Shown here piece by piece: positions 40,877 through 51,541 of a stretch of 64,000 nt of DNA. The notes under the pieces were generated by a model. It made no database searches, had not been told where the DNA came from, and was given only the letters and a program-made list of their open reading frames with translations. How positions within the stretch are numbered: the stretch's first letter is position 1; the number at the start of each line of letters is the position of its first letter. The DNA lies in the NCBI GenBank assembly GCA_025356475.1, contig JANXSX010000122.1:1-64000 (forward strand). The letters are read 5' to 3'. This DNA comes from Isosphaeraceae bacterium. Lineage in GTDB: Bacteria; Planctomycetota; Planctomycetia; Isosphaerales; Isosphaeraceae. Both the position numbers and the translations under genes were made by a program.

Positions 40877-43411
40877 TTATCCCCGGGTCATAGCTTCGAT
40901 TCCTGCCCCCCAGGTGAAGCGATGGAAACTCTTCGACCACCTTGACTGGATTCCGATCGTCCCACCATCGAAAGAGATCGTTGATGCGAAAATCAAGACG
41001 GCAATTGCACAAATGAACATTAGTGGCCAGTAATTCGGCCAGCCGGAGTCGCCATGATCGGGGCCCAGGAGCGCGACTCGTCTCGGCCAGAGCAAGAAGC
41101 AAGCGGCGACGATTAGGCCGAAGCTGGTAAAGCCAAGTCCGAGGGCGAATCGGGCGGGTCGATAGGTGAAGATCACCCGATGTTTGCCCGCAGGGACCAA
41201 CACTGCGCGAAAGGCGATGTTCGCAGGAGCAATCTGGGTAGGAGTGTCGTCAATTGAGGCCGACCAGCCAGGGTCGAAGGTGTCGGCGAGGATCAGATAG
41301 GCGGTTGAAGCGATGTCAACTTCGATCTCGACTCGTTCGGGTTCGTCATGCCGAATGGTCGCGGTTCCTGAGATATCATTGGCATCAAGGGGTTGGCTGG
41401 GGGCTTCGATCACAGTCGTCGTTACGACACGTGTGCCGAGTTTCGCCATGAGTTCGCCCGCATTCTGTGCGTTGCGAGCGGAGACGACTCGCCTGCTAAG
41501 TCGGGCACGCGGAAGTGGATCAGGATAGCTATAAATCACGGCCCCACCGACCCGTTGCATTGGCCAGCGGATTCCTTCCTCGGGCCGACCGAGGACAAAA
41601 TGCGACACTCCTTCGATCGCGAATCGCCCACCGGTTTTACTCGCTTGCTCAAAATAGTCAAGGAGACGTTTGGAGTAGATCGGGGTCTCACCGATGGCGG
41701 AGTTCAGGTCCCAGACCGGCGGCAGGCTCCAGCCCAGGGGGTCGCGGACTCTCATGAAATCGATCGGCTCACTTGCGTACCCTGGCTCCCCGGACGATTT
41801 CTCAGCCTGGGTGTAAATACGCTGGAGTTTGGGATCGCTCTTGAGTCGAGCCACCGAGGCTGGGGGATCCGTCCAGTAGGCCGGGTCGATTGTGGGGACA
41901 TCGTTCCAATGCGAACCTAAGAGGTCGAGGATGACGAAGACCGGAAGAACCCAGCTCAGAATCGACTTAATTCTGAGGCTTTCCGTGCGAGTGGCCCATC
42001 TCGCGACCGCCAGTGCCGCCACGATGAGGATTGATGTCCGCGTGCTCGCCACCATCAACTCACGACCGAGCCAGCCGAATCGGAGTGAGTGGTAAGGAAG
42101 CGTCCAGCGAGCAGCCTGGGTCCAGACCGGCAGGTAGAGATAGACCATGATCGGGATCGACAAGGCAATGAGAGTTAACCCAAATCCGATCGCCCCTCGG
42201 AGTCGTACAGGACCCGCTCGACTGAGCCGATCGACCCCGACAGCCGCCAGAGCAGCGACTGCAAGGCTCACCCAAAGGTGCAATCGCACCGGAATCCGTG
42301 AGCTACCAATGATCGGGATTTGATGCACATGATCAAATAAAGCTGTGTATCGACCTAGCATCAGCGCTGAGCCGATCAGGGCCAGGATCAGCCAAAATCC
42401 AACCCAGCGATCACGGTAACCCGCCGCACCCATGACCGCCAGTCCCAAAGCGATCAAACCAAGGTATGCATTCATCTCGTGGTAGGGATAGAATCCGTCC
42501 ATCCAGTCGGTGTCGCGAGCGCGGGTGCCGTAGGCTTCGCGGACGATCAGCGTCGGAAGCAACTCGGGGTGCCACGAGCCATAGGTCAGCTTCTCCCAGG
42601 TCAACCCCTCCGCCCGAGGTGACCGGTCGAGCAACTCCTTGGAGGGGACCCACTGGACCGCCGCGATCGAGACTCCAAGCGTGATCAGAATCAATGTTGA
42701 GCTGAGTGCGTATAGTCGTGCGTTTCGACCCTGCTCGATGAGACATCGATAAAGCCCGTAGAGCCCAAGCAAGCCTGCGGTGAGCAAGGTGTCCTGCAAG
42801 TGTCCGGCAAAGACTTGAGATGCGAGAGCGATCGATCCAAGAGCGACGGCTCGGAGCTTGCCCCCGGCCCAGGCGCACTCTAGAGCCCAAACCGCGAATG
42901 GAACACTTGTCAAAGCATTGTTCATGCTCGTGTGAATCAGATGTGCCCAGGTGAATCCACCCAGGCCAAAGATCGCAGCGCCGGTCAAAGCCCCCGCCGC
43001 AGCAACGTGGCGGCGGAGCCATCCATAAGTACCCAGACCTGTTAGCCAGACCGACAGGATCGTGTCGAGGTTAAGCGCCTGCCAGGTGGCTAGCCAGGGG
43101 TAAAGAACGTACTTGAGAGGGTGTAAATAGCCTGCCTGGCTCTCGGAATAGAGTGGCAGGCCACAATAGAGACCTGGAAACCAGCGTGAGAATCGCCCCG
43201 CCTTCAGCTCACGGGCGAAGAAGTCGCGATACGTATAATTAATCTCAGTGATGTCGAAGTAAAAGAGAGCTTTCCGGAGTGTCACAGCATCGAAAAAGAA
43301 GATTCCGATCGCTGCTGTCCAGATAAGAATCGCTGCCAGATCGGCGAAACCCCACCCGCGAGGTTCGCACGTCCAAGGGAGGGTAGGGGAGGGGCTGTCC
43401 GAGATCGTCAC
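40877..43411 (-). CDS. YfhO-family large membrane protein
   Basis: 844 residues with about twelve transmembrane helices in the first two thirds and a soluble extracytoplasmic C-terminal part ending with another membrane pair. The G-L-P-L-Y-S-E-S-Q-A-G-Y-L-H-P-L segment near residue 80 and W-S-A-S-I-D-D-x-P and P-A-G-K-H-R-V-I-F-T-Y-R-P near the end are typical of YfhO. In Firmicutes YfhO glycosylates teichoic acid; related GT-C proteins move sugars from lipid carriers, so a role in surface glycan synthesis is likely. It starts at GTG 43411, six bases after the upstream gene, and forms the end of a three-gene minus-strand run. Confidence 0.82.
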   Translation of the reverse strand: MTISDSPSPTLPWTCEPRGWGFADLAAILIWTAAIGIFFFDAVTLRKALFYFDITEINYTYRDFFARELKAGRFSRWFPGLYCGLPLYSESQAGYLHPLKYVLYPWLATWQALNLDTILSVWLTGLGTYGWLRRHVAAAGALTGAAIFGLGGFTWAHLIHTSMNNALTSVPFAVWALECAWAGGKLRAVALGSIALASQVFAGHLQDTLLTAGLLGLYGLYRCLIEQGRNARLYALSSTLILITLGVSIAAVQWVPSKELLDRSPRAEGLTWEKLTYGSWHPELLPTLIVREAYGTRARDTDWMDGFYPYHEMNAYLGLIALGLAVMGAAGYRDRWVGFWLILALIGSALMLGRYTALFDHVHQIPIIGSSRIPVRLHLWVSLAVAALAAVGVDRLSRAGPVRLRGAIGFGLTLIALSIPIMVYLYLPVWTQAARWTLPYHSLRFGWLGRELMVASTRTSILIVAALAVARWATRTESLRIKSILSWVLPVFVILDLLGSHWNDVPTIDPAYWTDPPASVARLKSDPKLQRIYTQAEKSSGEPGYASEPIDFMRVRDPLGWSLPPVWDLNSAIGETPIYSKRLLDYFEQASKTGGRFAIEGVSHFVLGRPEEGIRWPMQRVGGAVIYSYPDPLPRARLSRRVVSARNAQNAGELMAKLGTRVVTTTVIEAPSQPLDANDISGTATIRHDEPERVEIEVDIASTAYLILADTFDPGWSASIDDTPTQIAPANIAFRAVLVPAGKHRVIFTYRPARFALGLGFTSFGLIVAACFLLWPRRVALLGPDHGDSGWPNYWPLMFICAIAVLIFASTISFDGGTIGIQSRWSKSFHRFTWGAGIEAMTRG

Positions 43412-43417
43412 GAGTGG

Positions 43418-45016
43418 TCAGTCCCACGGTTGGCGGTTCTGGGGAGGTCTCGACCAGTTCCAACGGTAAATCTGCATGCCGCGAAGCGGCACCGGCTCGA
43501 TCCAGCCCTTAGTGGGAACTCGTCCCCCATGAGCCACGAGGTAGACGTCCGACTCTGTATTTTTCGACTTCCACTCAGGAAAACGATCCGGATAAATCCC
43601 AAGCGGACGTGGGAGCAGTCTACCTAAAGTTAAGAATGACAAGCGATATACATCCCAGTAATCGCCATAGATTCGCGTCGCATCAGGGTGGGCCCGAAAG
43701 TAAAGTACAGCCGGGTCGGTCGGTGCGAGTCGGTGCGTCGTCGCAGTTTCCTCAATCCAACCATAATGGCGATAGCCACGATAGACGTCGAGCGTCATCA
43801 TTCCCGCAAACCCAAGACCGACCAAGATCGCGGCGATCCGGCCTGCGTTCCCACGACTCGCCAGGGCGTCGAGCAAAAGACCAAATCCTAAGGACCAAGG
43901 GATCAGTAAGAAAACGAGATAACGGTAATTGTCAGAATTAAAGATGTTTCGATTGATGATGAATGCAGCCAGCACTCCAACAGTCAGGATCAATAACGAG
44001 GAAGCCACGCCCGACGAGGCGACCGATATTGGCCAACAAACGGACTTACGAAGGATCATCACGATTCCAGCAACGAAAAGCGTCAGGCTAATGATAGTCG
44101 TTATGGCAGAATAGAGGTCGAATTGGGGCGACGCGGATAAACTCGCCCCACGACCTGGTAATTTACTGGCGGGTGGCTCGGGTCCGAAACGATGAAACGT
44201 ATGACCACCGATCAACCGAGGTAAGCACTGAGTGAAGAGGATTTGGGTGTGCTCCGCAAGAACATCGCGTTGGAAGATCGGGTCAAACTGCCCTTGATAG
44301 GCGTCATGAGGTTCTAGCCTCTTACCCAGCTCGCGTGGTAATTGGCCAACCGCGAATCCAACACCGAACAGCAAGAGAAACACTAGCTTGGATCTAAGGA
44401 TTGTCGGCGATCGCCAACCGATCACGGTCGTCGGGACTATGATTGAGATGAGGACCAGTAGGATCATTGAGTCGATATAATATCCAAATCCACACCAGAG
44501 ACCAAAGATCAGAGATCGCCGACTTCCGCCATTGGTCCAACAGCCGAACATCAGCGCAAGGGCCCCGGCAGACCAGGCCGTCACGAGGAGATGTCCTCCT
44601 GTAATCCGACTCGACAGCCAAATGGTCCCGAGCGAGCTGAAGACTGTAGGAACCAGACTCCAGCAGGCGATTCGATGGCCAAATACTCGCCAGATCGTGA
44701 GAAATGTCGATGTCAAAATCAAGCAGGCGGCCACGGTTCCGCCGCTGACGAGGGTTTGGGAATCAACCCCCCAAATCTTGGCCTGAACCCACGACAGCAC
44801 CACAGCGGGGGTGCCAATGTGGGGAGTCCCTGGGTAGTGCCACCGCCAGTTCCCCTGGGTGGCTTCCAGAAGTGTTAGCCCGTCGACGGCAAGGTCGCTA
44901 TCGAGATGATCCTCGGCATAGAGGACGATTGGGATTCGAATCAAGACGGTCCAAATCAGTCCGAGCATCAGAACAAGCCAGGGCCAGCGCGGAGAGTGGG
45001 GTGGTTCGGTCGGCAT
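43418..45016 (-). CDS. GT-C-type glycosyltransferase-like membrane protein
   Basis: 532 residues from ATG 45016 (the open frame runs upstream to 45343 but only as a shadow of the radical SAM gene). A first helix is followed by an outer loop with D-S-D-L-A-V-D-G-L-T-L-L-E-A near residue 37, the acidic site seen in GT39/ArnT-like enzymes, and W-R-W-H-Y-P-G-T-P-H-I-G; about ten more helices follow, with a soluble C-terminal part. It probably transfers a sugar from a lipid carrier. The tight spacing to YfhO (six bases) suggests the two act in the same surface-glycan pathway. Confidence 0.68.
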   Translation of the reverse strand: MPTEPPHSPRWPWLVLMLGLIWTVLIRIPIVLYAEDHLDSDLAVDGLTLLEATQGNWRWHYPGTPHIGTPAVVLSWVQAKIWGVDSQTLVSGGTVAACLILTSTFLTIWRVFGHRIACWSLVPTVFSSLGTIWLSSRITGGHLLVTAWSAGALALMFGCWTNGGSRRSLIFGLWCGFGYYIDSMILLVLISIIVPTTVIGWRSPTILRSKLVFLLLFGVGFAVGQLPRELGKRLEPHDAYQGQFDPIFQRDVLAEHTQILFTQCLPRLIGGHTFHRFGPEPPASKLPGRGASLSASPQFDLYSAITTIISLTLFVAGIVMILRKSVCWPISVASSGVASSLLILTVGVLAAFIINRNIFNSDNYRYLVFLLIPWSLGFGLLLDALASRGNAGRIAAILVGLGFAGMMTLDVYRGYRHYGWIEETATTHRLAPTDPAVLYFRAHPDATRIYGDYWDVYRLSFLTLGRLLPRPLGIYPDRFPEWKSKNTESDVYLVAHGGRVPTKGWIEPVPLRGMQIYRWNWSRPPQNRQPWD

Positions 45017-45041
45017 CGATTCAAACGCACCCCTCGCGTGG

Positions 45042-46838
45042 TCAGACTGCGGCAGCCATCGACTCGAGCTGGATGATCGATCGATTCTGCTCTTTCGCGA
45101 GGTACTCACGTCCTTTTTTGACGAGGATGTGATCCCAAGGCAGGATCTCGTCGATCGGCCGCTCGCGTTGGCTATAAAACGTCGTATCAATACCGAGATC
45201 AGCAAAAGCGCCCCACCAGATCTTGGGCTGGAAGTGCTCGGTCCAGGCATCGAGCCTGGCACCGCGCCTCCACGCCTCTTCCAGGGCGACGGCCACGCGA
45301 CGATCACCTCGAGTGAGAATCCCTTCCAGCAGACTCGTCTCAATGTCGTGGCATTTGATCGTCACCGAACGCAGTTTGACCCGAGAGCGAAGGTATCGAT
45401 GTGCCCAATGGAAGTATTCACGCGTTTGCATGCCATTCCACTGATACGGCGTATGTGGTTTGGGCACAAAATTCGAGACGCTTGCGACCACATCGGCATA
45501 GCGACCTGTCACATCCTTGCCAATCTTGGCGATCGTTTCGGCCATTTCAATAATGCCGTCGAGGTCGGCTTCGCGTTCGCCGGGGAGTCCGCAAAGAAAG
45601 TAGAGCTTGACCTTCCGCCAGCCGCGTTTGAAGGCTTCCGCAGCTCCCTCATAGAGATCTTTGTTATCAATAGGTTTGCGGATCTGCTCGCGCATGTCAT
45701 CGCGGGCCACTTCCGGGGCAAGGGTCAACCCTCCCCGCCGGCCTTCTTGCATCAGGGCAGGAATTTTCTTCAATGTCTCAGTGATACGCAGCGATGGCAG
45801 CGAGATCTTCACACCCAAGGGAGTGAACACATCACTCATCTTGGTGACAAGTTCTTCGAAGTGCGGATAGTCACTGGTCGAGAGCGAGAGCAGGCTGATC
45901 TCGTCATACCCCGTGTTGCGATACGAGGCGAGAGCGGCGCTGATGATCGTGTCAACAGTCCGGTAGCGGAGTGGTCGCTTGATGACGGTGCTCTGACAGA
46001 AACGGCACTGCCAGGGGCAGCCGCGCATGATCTCAATTGCGATCCGGTCGTGTGCGGTTTCAACAAACGGCACGATCGGAAAGAGGGGCAGGGGAGAGCC
46101 CTCGAAATCGTCGATCACACAGGCTTTGATGGAAACGGGGATATCGGGCCGGAGCGGAATGATCCCGGCGATTGTCTCGTCCTCGTGGTACTGCATCTCG
46201 TAGAAGCGCGGGACGTAGGCCCAATCGACGCTCGATGCGATCCGCGCGAGTTTGTCCTCGCGAGTCAGCGTCGGGTCGCCTTGCATCTCTTTCCACATCT
46301 CGCAAACGATCGGCAAGCTCGGCTCGCCGTCGCCGATCACGAAAAGGTCAATGTAAGGGGCGAGAAGCTCAGGGTTCTGGGCACCTGGTCCACCTGCGAT
46401 CACCAGCGTGTCATTGGCCCCACGATCAACCGCGTGGAGGGGAATTCCTCCCAGGTCAAGCATCGTCAGCACATTTGTGTAGCAAATCTCATATTGAAGC
46501 GAGAATCCAATCACATCGTACTGGTTCAGAGGTGTGAAAGTCTCGAGTCCGTACAAGGGCTTGCCGTGTTCGCGGAGTGCCGCTTCGAAGTCGGGCATCG
46601 GGGTAAATGCGCGTTCGCAAGCCCAGCCTCGCGCATTCATCAGGCTGTAGAGAACCTGCAAGCCGTGGTGGCTCATGCCGAGTGAATACGTGTCGGGAAA
46701 CGCCATGCAAAGCGTGCCGATACAGTCGCGATGGTCTTTGCGGACACTGTTCCGTTCGCCACCAAGGTACTGGGCGGGCGTCGTTACGTTCGGCAAGACA
46801 CGTCCGACCAGGTAGTTCTTGAGTTCCGTATTCAGCAT
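45042..46838 (-). CDS. B12-binding-domain radical SAM protein (TIGR03960 type)
   Basis: 598 residues. The N-terminal part (about 30-190) has a degenerate cobalamin-binding fold including the G-M-S-H-H-G-L-Q-V-L-Y and I-A-G-G-P-G-A-Q-N-P-E-L motifs; the radical SAM cluster cysteines are in R-G-C-P-W-Q-C-R-F-C-Q near 265. E-V-A-R-D-D-M-R-E and F-V-P-K-P-H-T-P-Y-Q-W are signatures of the TIGR03960 family, often adjacent to a TIGR03936 partner in other genomes, which is not seen here. Its substrate is unknown. It leads the minus-strand run with two membrane proteins, and lies near the other B12 enzyme, metH. Confidence 0.88.
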   Translation of the reverse strand: MLNTELKNYLVGRVLPNVTTPAQYLGGERNSVRKDHRDCIGTLCMAFPDTYSLGMSHHGLQVLYSLMNARGWACERAFTPMPDFEAALREHGKPLYGLETFTPLNQYDVIGFSLQYEICYTNVLTMLDLGGIPLHAVDRGANDTLVIAGGPGAQNPELLAPYIDLFVIGDGEPSLPIVCEMWKEMQGDPTLTREDKLARIASSVDWAYVPRFYEMQYHEDETIAGIIPLRPDIPVSIKACVIDDFEGSPLPLFPIVPFVETAHDRIAIEIMRGCPWQCRFCQSTVIKRPLRYRTVDTIISAALASYRNTGYDEISLLSLSTSDYPHFEELVTKMSDVFTPLGVKISLPSLRITETLKKIPALMQEGRRGGLTLAPEVARDDMREQIRKPIDNKDLYEGAAEAFKRGWRKVKLYFLCGLPGEREADLDGIIEMAETIAKIGKDVTGRYADVVASVSNFVPKPHTPYQWNGMQTREYFHWAHRYLRSRVKLRSVTIKCHDIETSLLEGILTRGDRRVAVALEEAWRRGARLDAWTEHFQPKIWWGAFADLGIDTTFYSQRERPIDEILPWDHILVKKGREYLAKEQNRSIIQLESMAAAV

Positions 46839-47001
46839 CGGACCAGGACTCCGCGCCCGGGCGGCGTTAAGCGGGTTGAACGAATGTGTAGTTTAGCGGC
46901 AATAGCGTCGGTCGGATAGACGGGGCGGTGGAGCAAGCCCCTTCCAAAGCATCCAGACGACTGCATATGGGGAAAAGGCCTCGTCTCAAAGGACACCGGT
47001 T

Positions 47002-50000
47002 TCACGCCGGGTCGTAGGACAAATTCGGTGAGAGCCAACGCTCGATGTCGGCCTGGGGCATGCCTTTACGTCGTGAATAGTCGATGACCTGGTCTTTGGT
47101 GATCATGTCAACGGCGAAGTACCGGGCCTCGGGATGACCGAAGTAGAAACCGCTGACACTGGCGGCAGGGTACATCGCCAGGCTTTCGGTCAGAGTGATC
47201 CCGGTCGCCTGTTCGACTCCGAGTAACTCCCAGAGGGTCCACTTTTCGGTATGGTCCGGGCAAGCAGGGTAACCTGGAGCGGGTCGGATCCCCCGGTATT
47301 TCTCCTCAATGAAGTCCTCGGCGGACAGGTTTTCGCTTCGACCGAAGCCCCAGTCGTGGCGAGCTTGTTGATGCAGTCGTTCTGCGAAGGCTTCGGCCAG
47401 GCGGTCCGCCAAGGATTTGCACATGATCGAGCTGTAATCGTCGTGATCGGCCTCGAACTTGGCGACCAAGGAATCGCAGCCAAATCCCGTACTCACAGCG
47501 AACGCCCCCAGATAATCGGCCCGACCACTATCGATCGGTGCAATGTAGTCGCTCAAGCTGCGGAAACTGGTCTGGCCCTGTCGCTGCCACTGCTGCCGGA
47601 GGCAATGGAATCGGTGGCGGACACCGATTCGCGACTCATCGGTATAGATCACGATGTCGTCGCCGTCGGAGTTGGCTGGATAGAAGCCAGAGGTGGCGTG
47701 TGCCTTCAGCGAGCCGTCGGCCACGATCTGCGTCAACAAATTCTGGGCGTCATCGAAGAGCTTCCTCGCTTCGACTCCGACCGTTTTGTCCTCGAAAATC
47801 TTGGGGTATTTGCCCGAAAGTTCCCAGGCCTGGAAGAACGGGGTCCAGTCAATATAGGGGAGAAGGTCGGCCAGCGGGTAATCACCGAGGACCTTGGGAC
47901 CGAGGAATTCAGGGGTCGCAATCGAGGTCGTTGCCCAATCGATCGCGAACCGCTTGGCAAGGGCCTCATGGTAGGGGACAAGGTTGCGATTCGCCTTACG
48001 GGCGAACGACACTCGCTCGCGCTCCTGAAGGGCGCGGTTCTCGCGATCGAAATCAGCGCGGAGGTCGTCGCGAATCAGTCGATCGACGACCCCGACTCCT
48101 CGTGAGGCATCTTTTACCTGGATCACAGATTGGTGGTAGCCTGGGGCGATCTTGACCGCTGTATGCTTGACACTGGTGGTGGCCCCACCGATCAGGAGCG
48201 GGATGTCGAACCCCTGTCGCTCCATCTCCTTGGCGACGTGAACCATTTCGTCAAGTGAAGGAGTGATCAAACCGGAGAGACCAATGATATCGACATTATG
48301 TTCTTTGGCAGCTTTCAAGATCTGATCACAAGGAACCATCACGCCGAGGTCGATGATCTCATAGTCATTACAGCCGAGCACGACTCCGACAATGTTCTTG
48401 CCAATGTCGTGGACATCCCCTTTTACGGTGGCCATGAGGATCTTGCCACGTGCCTTGCGGACCGATGCATCACCGCCAGCGGCGCGTTCTGCTTCCATGA
48501 ACGGCATCAGGTATGCGACGGCCTTCTTCATGACGCGGGCACTTTTGACCACCTGCGGGAGGAACATCTTGCCCGCGCCAAAGAGGTCGCCAACCACGTT
48601 CATCCCGGCCATCAGCGGGCCTTCGATGATCGAGAGGGGACGGGCGTAGTTCTGGCGGGCCTCTTCAACGTCGAGGTCGATGAAGTCCGTCGTGCCGGTG
48701 ATCAAGGCATGCTTGAGCCGCTCTTCGACCGGTAGGTCGCGCCACGCGAGCAGGGTGTTCGCGTTGACCTTCTTGCCCTTTTGCTTGACGGTCTCAGCGA
48801 ACTCGGTCAGTCGGTCGGTTGCGTCGGGCCTGCGGTTCAGGAGGACATCTTCGACCCGTTCCAGCAGGTCCTTGGGAATCTCTTCGTAGACTTCAAGCTG
48901 GCTAGGATTGACGATCCCCATCGACAGGCCGGCAGAGATCGCATGGTACAAGAAAGCCGCATTCATCGCTTCCCGAACAAGGTCATTGCCTCGGAAAGCA
49001 AACGACACGTTACTCACGCCGCCCGAGGTCTTGGCTTCAGGGAAGCGTTCCTTCAACTGCCGGACCGCTTCGATAAACTCGACCGCGTAGTCCGCATGCT
49101 CTTCGATCCCGGTGCCGACGGTAAGGATGTTCACATCAAAAATGATGTCGGACGAGGCGAACCCAACGTCCTCCGTTAGCAACTGATGAGCCCGTGCGCA
49201 GATCTCCACCTTCCGTTTGGCATCGGTCGCTTGGCCTTCCTCGTCGAACGCCATGACGACCACGGCGGCCCCGTAGCGTCTGACGGTGCGGGCCTGAGCG
49301 AGGAACTTGGCTTCGCCTTCCTTGAGGCTGATTGAGTTGACAATCGCCTTGCCTTGGACGCATTTGAGGCCAGCCTCAATGACCTTGAAGTCGGAGGAGT
49401 CGATCATCACCGGGATGCGCGTGATGTCGGGCTCGGCGGCGATGAGGTTGAGGAAGCGAGTCATCGCCTTGGGGCCGTCAATCAGCCCTTCGTCCATGTT
49501 AACGTCGAGAACATTGGCCCCCCCTTCGACCTGGTCGCGGGCGACGGCGAGTGCATCGTCGTACTTGTCTTCACGGATCAGGCGAGCGAACCGCTTACTT
49601 CCCGTGATGTTGGTCCGCTCTCCCACCATGATAAAGTTGGTTTCGGGGCGGATCACCAGAGGCTCGAGCCCACTGTAGGCGGACCAGCCCGAGACCACTG
49701 GGCGAATGCGAGGCTTGACGTCTCGCACCGCTCTTGCAATCTGGTTGATATAAACAGGCGTGGTCCCGCAACAACCACCCACAATATTCAGCCAGCCGTT
49801 CGAAGCGAACTCGGCGATGGTCGAGGCCATGTGCTCGGGCGAGTCGTCGAAGTTGCCAAATCCATCAGGCATCCCGGCGTTGGGATGGCAGCTAATGAAG
49901 CTATGCGAGACCCCCGCCAGACTTTCAAGATAGGGACGCATATCCGTCGCGCCTAGAGCGCAATTGATACCGACCGAGAGCATGTCAAAGTGCGAAACCG

Positions 50001-50715
50001 AGTGCCAGAACGCCTCGATCGTCTGGCCCGAGAGGGTCCGACCACTCCGGTCGGTAATGGTCCCGGAGATCATGACGGGTAGTTTGACATTGTTGTTGAC
50101 AAAGTACTGATCGATCGCGAACAAGCACGCCTTAATGTTGAGCGTGTCGAAGCTTGTTTCCGGAAAAAGAATGTCAACTCCACCAAGCACGAGTCCGTGG
50201 ATGGACTCTGTATAGGCTTCGACCAGATCGTCGAACGTGACCGATCGGTATCCAGGATCACTGACACGTGGGGAGAGGGAAGCAGTCTTATCGGTTGGTC
50301 CGAGCGAACCGGCGACGAACCTGGGTTTATCGGGATTCTTGCGAGTGAACTCGTCGGCAACATGGCGGGCGACTTCGGCGGCGGCCTGGTTGATTTCGAC
50401 GCAGTGGTGTTCGAGCCCGTAGTTCTCCATCGTCAACTTGTTGGCGATGAAGGTGTTGGTCTCGACGATGTCGGCCCCAGCTTCGAAGTAAGCGCGATGG
50501 ATGCTCGCGATCACATCGGGCCTCGTGAGCACGAGTAGGTCGTTGCATCCCTTGAGCGACTTAGGATGGTCGCGAAACCGATCGCCCCGGAAGTCTTCTT
50601 CTTCAAGACCATGAGTCTGGATCATCGTCCCCATCGCGCCATCGAGCACCAGCACGCGTTCGGAGAGGAGTTCTTCGAGGAGATCGTGGGAGGTGGTCAA
50701 GTCTGCGGTGGCCAT
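47002..50715 (-). CDS. metH: Cobalamin-dependent methionine synthase
   Basis: 1237 residues, the usual length. Domain order: homocysteine-binding barrel (about 15-330, zinc ligands in G-G-C-C-G-T-T-P near 315), methyltetrahydrofolate barrel (about 360-610, start [12 protein letters not shown]), cobalamin cap and B12 domain (about 660-900; D-V-H-D-I-G-K-N carries the lower-ligand histidine), and activation domain (about 930-1230, with [12 protein letters not shown]). It makes methionine and tetrahydrofolate. The gene stands alone; the ~240 bases before it show no B12 or SAM riboswitch that I could recognise. Confidence 0.95.
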   Translation of the reverse strand: MATADLTTSHDLLEELLSERVLVLDGAMGTMIQTHGLEEEDFRGDRFRDHPKSLKGCNDLLVLTRPDVIASIHRAYFEAGADIVETNTFIANKLTMENYGLEHHCVEINQAAAEVARHVADEFTRKNPDKPRFVAGSLGPTDKTASLSPRVSDPGYRSVTFDDLVEAYTESIHGLVLGGVDILFPETSFDTLNIKACLFAIDQYFVNNNVKLPVMISGTITDRSGRTLSGQTIEAFWHSVSHFDMLSVGINCALGATDMRPYLESLAGVSHSFISCHPNAGMPDGFGNFDDSPEHMASTIAEFASNGWLNIVGGCCGTTPVYINQIARAVRDVKPRIRPVVSGWSAYSGLEPLVIRPETNFIMVGERTNITGSKRFARLIREDKYDDALAVARDQVEGGANVLDVNMDEGLIDGPKAMTRFLNLIAAEPDITRIPVMIDSSDFKVIEAGLKCVQGKAIVNSISLKEGEAKFLAQARTVRRYGAAVVVMAFDEEGQATDAKRKVEICARAHQLLTEDVGFASSDIIFDVNILTVGTGIEEHADYAVEFIEAVRQLKERFPEAKTSGGVSNVSFAFRGNDLVREAMNAAFLYHAISAGLSMGIVNPSQLEVYEEIPKDLLERVEDVLLNRRPDATDRLTEFAETVKQKGKKVNANTLLAWRDLPVEERLKHALITGTTDFIDLDVEEARQNYARPLSIIEGPLMAGMNVVGDLFGAGKMFLPQVVKSARVMKKAVAYLMPFMEAERAAGGDASVRKARGKILMATVKGDVHDIGKNIVGVVLGCNDYEIIDLGVMVPCDQILKAAKEHNVDIIGLSGLITPSLDEMVHVAKEMERQGFDIPLLIGGATTSVKHTAVKIAPGYHQSVIQVKDASRGVGVVDRLIRDDLRADFDRENRALQERERVSFARKANRNLVPYHEALAKRFAIDWATTSIATPEFLGPKVLGDYPLADLLPYIDWTPFFQAWELSGKYPKIFEDKTVGVEARKLFDDAQNLLTQIVADGSLKAHATSGFYPANSDGDDIVIYTDESRIGVRHRFHCLRQQWQRQGQTSFRSLSDYIAPIDSGRADYLGAFAVSTGFGCDSLVAKFEADHDDYSSIMCKSLADRLAEAFAERLHQQARHDWGFGRSENLSAEDFIEEKYRGIRPAPGYPACPDHTEKWTLWELLGVEQATGITLTESLAMYPAASVSGFYFGHPEARYFAVDMITKDQVIDYSRRKGMPQADIERWLSPNLSYDPA

Positions 50716-50952
50716 GGTCGGGAAGAGTTCCAGTGGAGCGGAAGGAGGACTTTGTCACTCAGAGTAAGATGAATTATCGAGGCGATAGGGACCAAGTGTC
50801 AAGGCGAGGAACGATAACGATGGGGTTTTGTTCAGTAATTCCCTCATTCCGTCGGGAAGATGACCCCCAGGAATGGGCTCGGAATGAGGCCAAGGTCTTT
50901 CTGGTCTCTGACCTGAGAGGGTTTAAGGTTCGAAATGGATCCTCGACTCGTC

Positions 50953-51399
50953 CTAATAGAACAACACCAGGAAGAAAAGACCGGTGATAATGATCAGGTA
51001 GATCCAAAGAAGGAGTTGACTCCTTGGCGTCGGCCAGCGAGACGAATCGTCTGGGGTCAACCCAAGGTATCGCTCGGCGACAGAGCGACAGTAGTGGCGG
51101 TTACGATGACGATACCAGCCAGTCCGCCCACAATCGACACAATGATATTGGACGAGGCGAGAAAGCAGTACAGGAATTGCAAGTATCGCAAAGATCCAAT
51201 ACCGAACCTGAGCAGCGTGCGGGATCGACCAGGCGAACAGCATCACCCAGGGTACGAGGAGTGTGAAGGCCAGCAGGGGGTTGACTACCAGGCGTTGGTA
51301 GAAGCCCAGATTCGCACCCTCGCTCGGACCTATCCGGTTGACAGGGTCGAACTCCGGGTCATGGTCTCGGTCTACCGGAGTTGGGCTCGTCCTGAACAT
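50953..51399 (-). CDS. Small membrane protein with a zinc-ribbon-like cysteine set
   Basis: 148 residues. Two helices (about 38-80) are followed by Y-H-C-V-D-C-G-R-T-G-W-Y-R-H and H-Y-C, a probable metal-binding ribbon, and a last helix at the C-terminus. The frame is open up to 51597, but the first 66 codons overlap the argB promoter region and look unlike protein; ATG 51399 is preferred, without a strong ribosome-binding site. Function unknown. It is divergent from argB. Confidence 0.55.
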   Translation of the reverse strand: MFRTSPTPVDRDHDPEFDPVNRIGPSEGANLGFYQRLVVNPLLAFTLLVPWVMLFAWSIPHAAQVRYWIFAILAIPVLLSRLVQYHCVDCGRTGWYRHRNRHYCRSVAERYLGLTPDDSSRWPTPRSQLLLWIYLIIITGLFFLVLFY

Positions 51400-51541
51400 G
51401 ATGTTTGGCGGTTTTGTCCAAATTCGCGCGATTCTTACTTTACATTGGTGGCTCACGGATTCAGAATAACGTTTTGGGATCAAATCGACCGCCCTCTTGC
51501 GATCGGCAGTTATCATTCTCGTAGAGTTAAGGGTCACCACG

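Noticed and set aside
45017-45343. N-terminal extension of the membrane glycosyltransferase-like protein
   Set aside because: Serine/arginine-rich shadow of the radical SAM gene; ATG 45016 starts before the first membrane helix.
45129-46685. 518-codon plus-strand frame opposite the radical SAM gene
   Set aside because: No domain, and the minus-strand reading has a complete cysteine motif and family signatures.
47251-48105. 284-codon plus-strand frame opposite metH
   Set aside because: Antisense shadow of the highly conserved MetH activation domain.
50716-50952. Possible B12 or SAM riboswitch upstream of metH
   Set aside because: I looked for the cobalamin box and SAM-aptamer helices in this short interval and saw neither.
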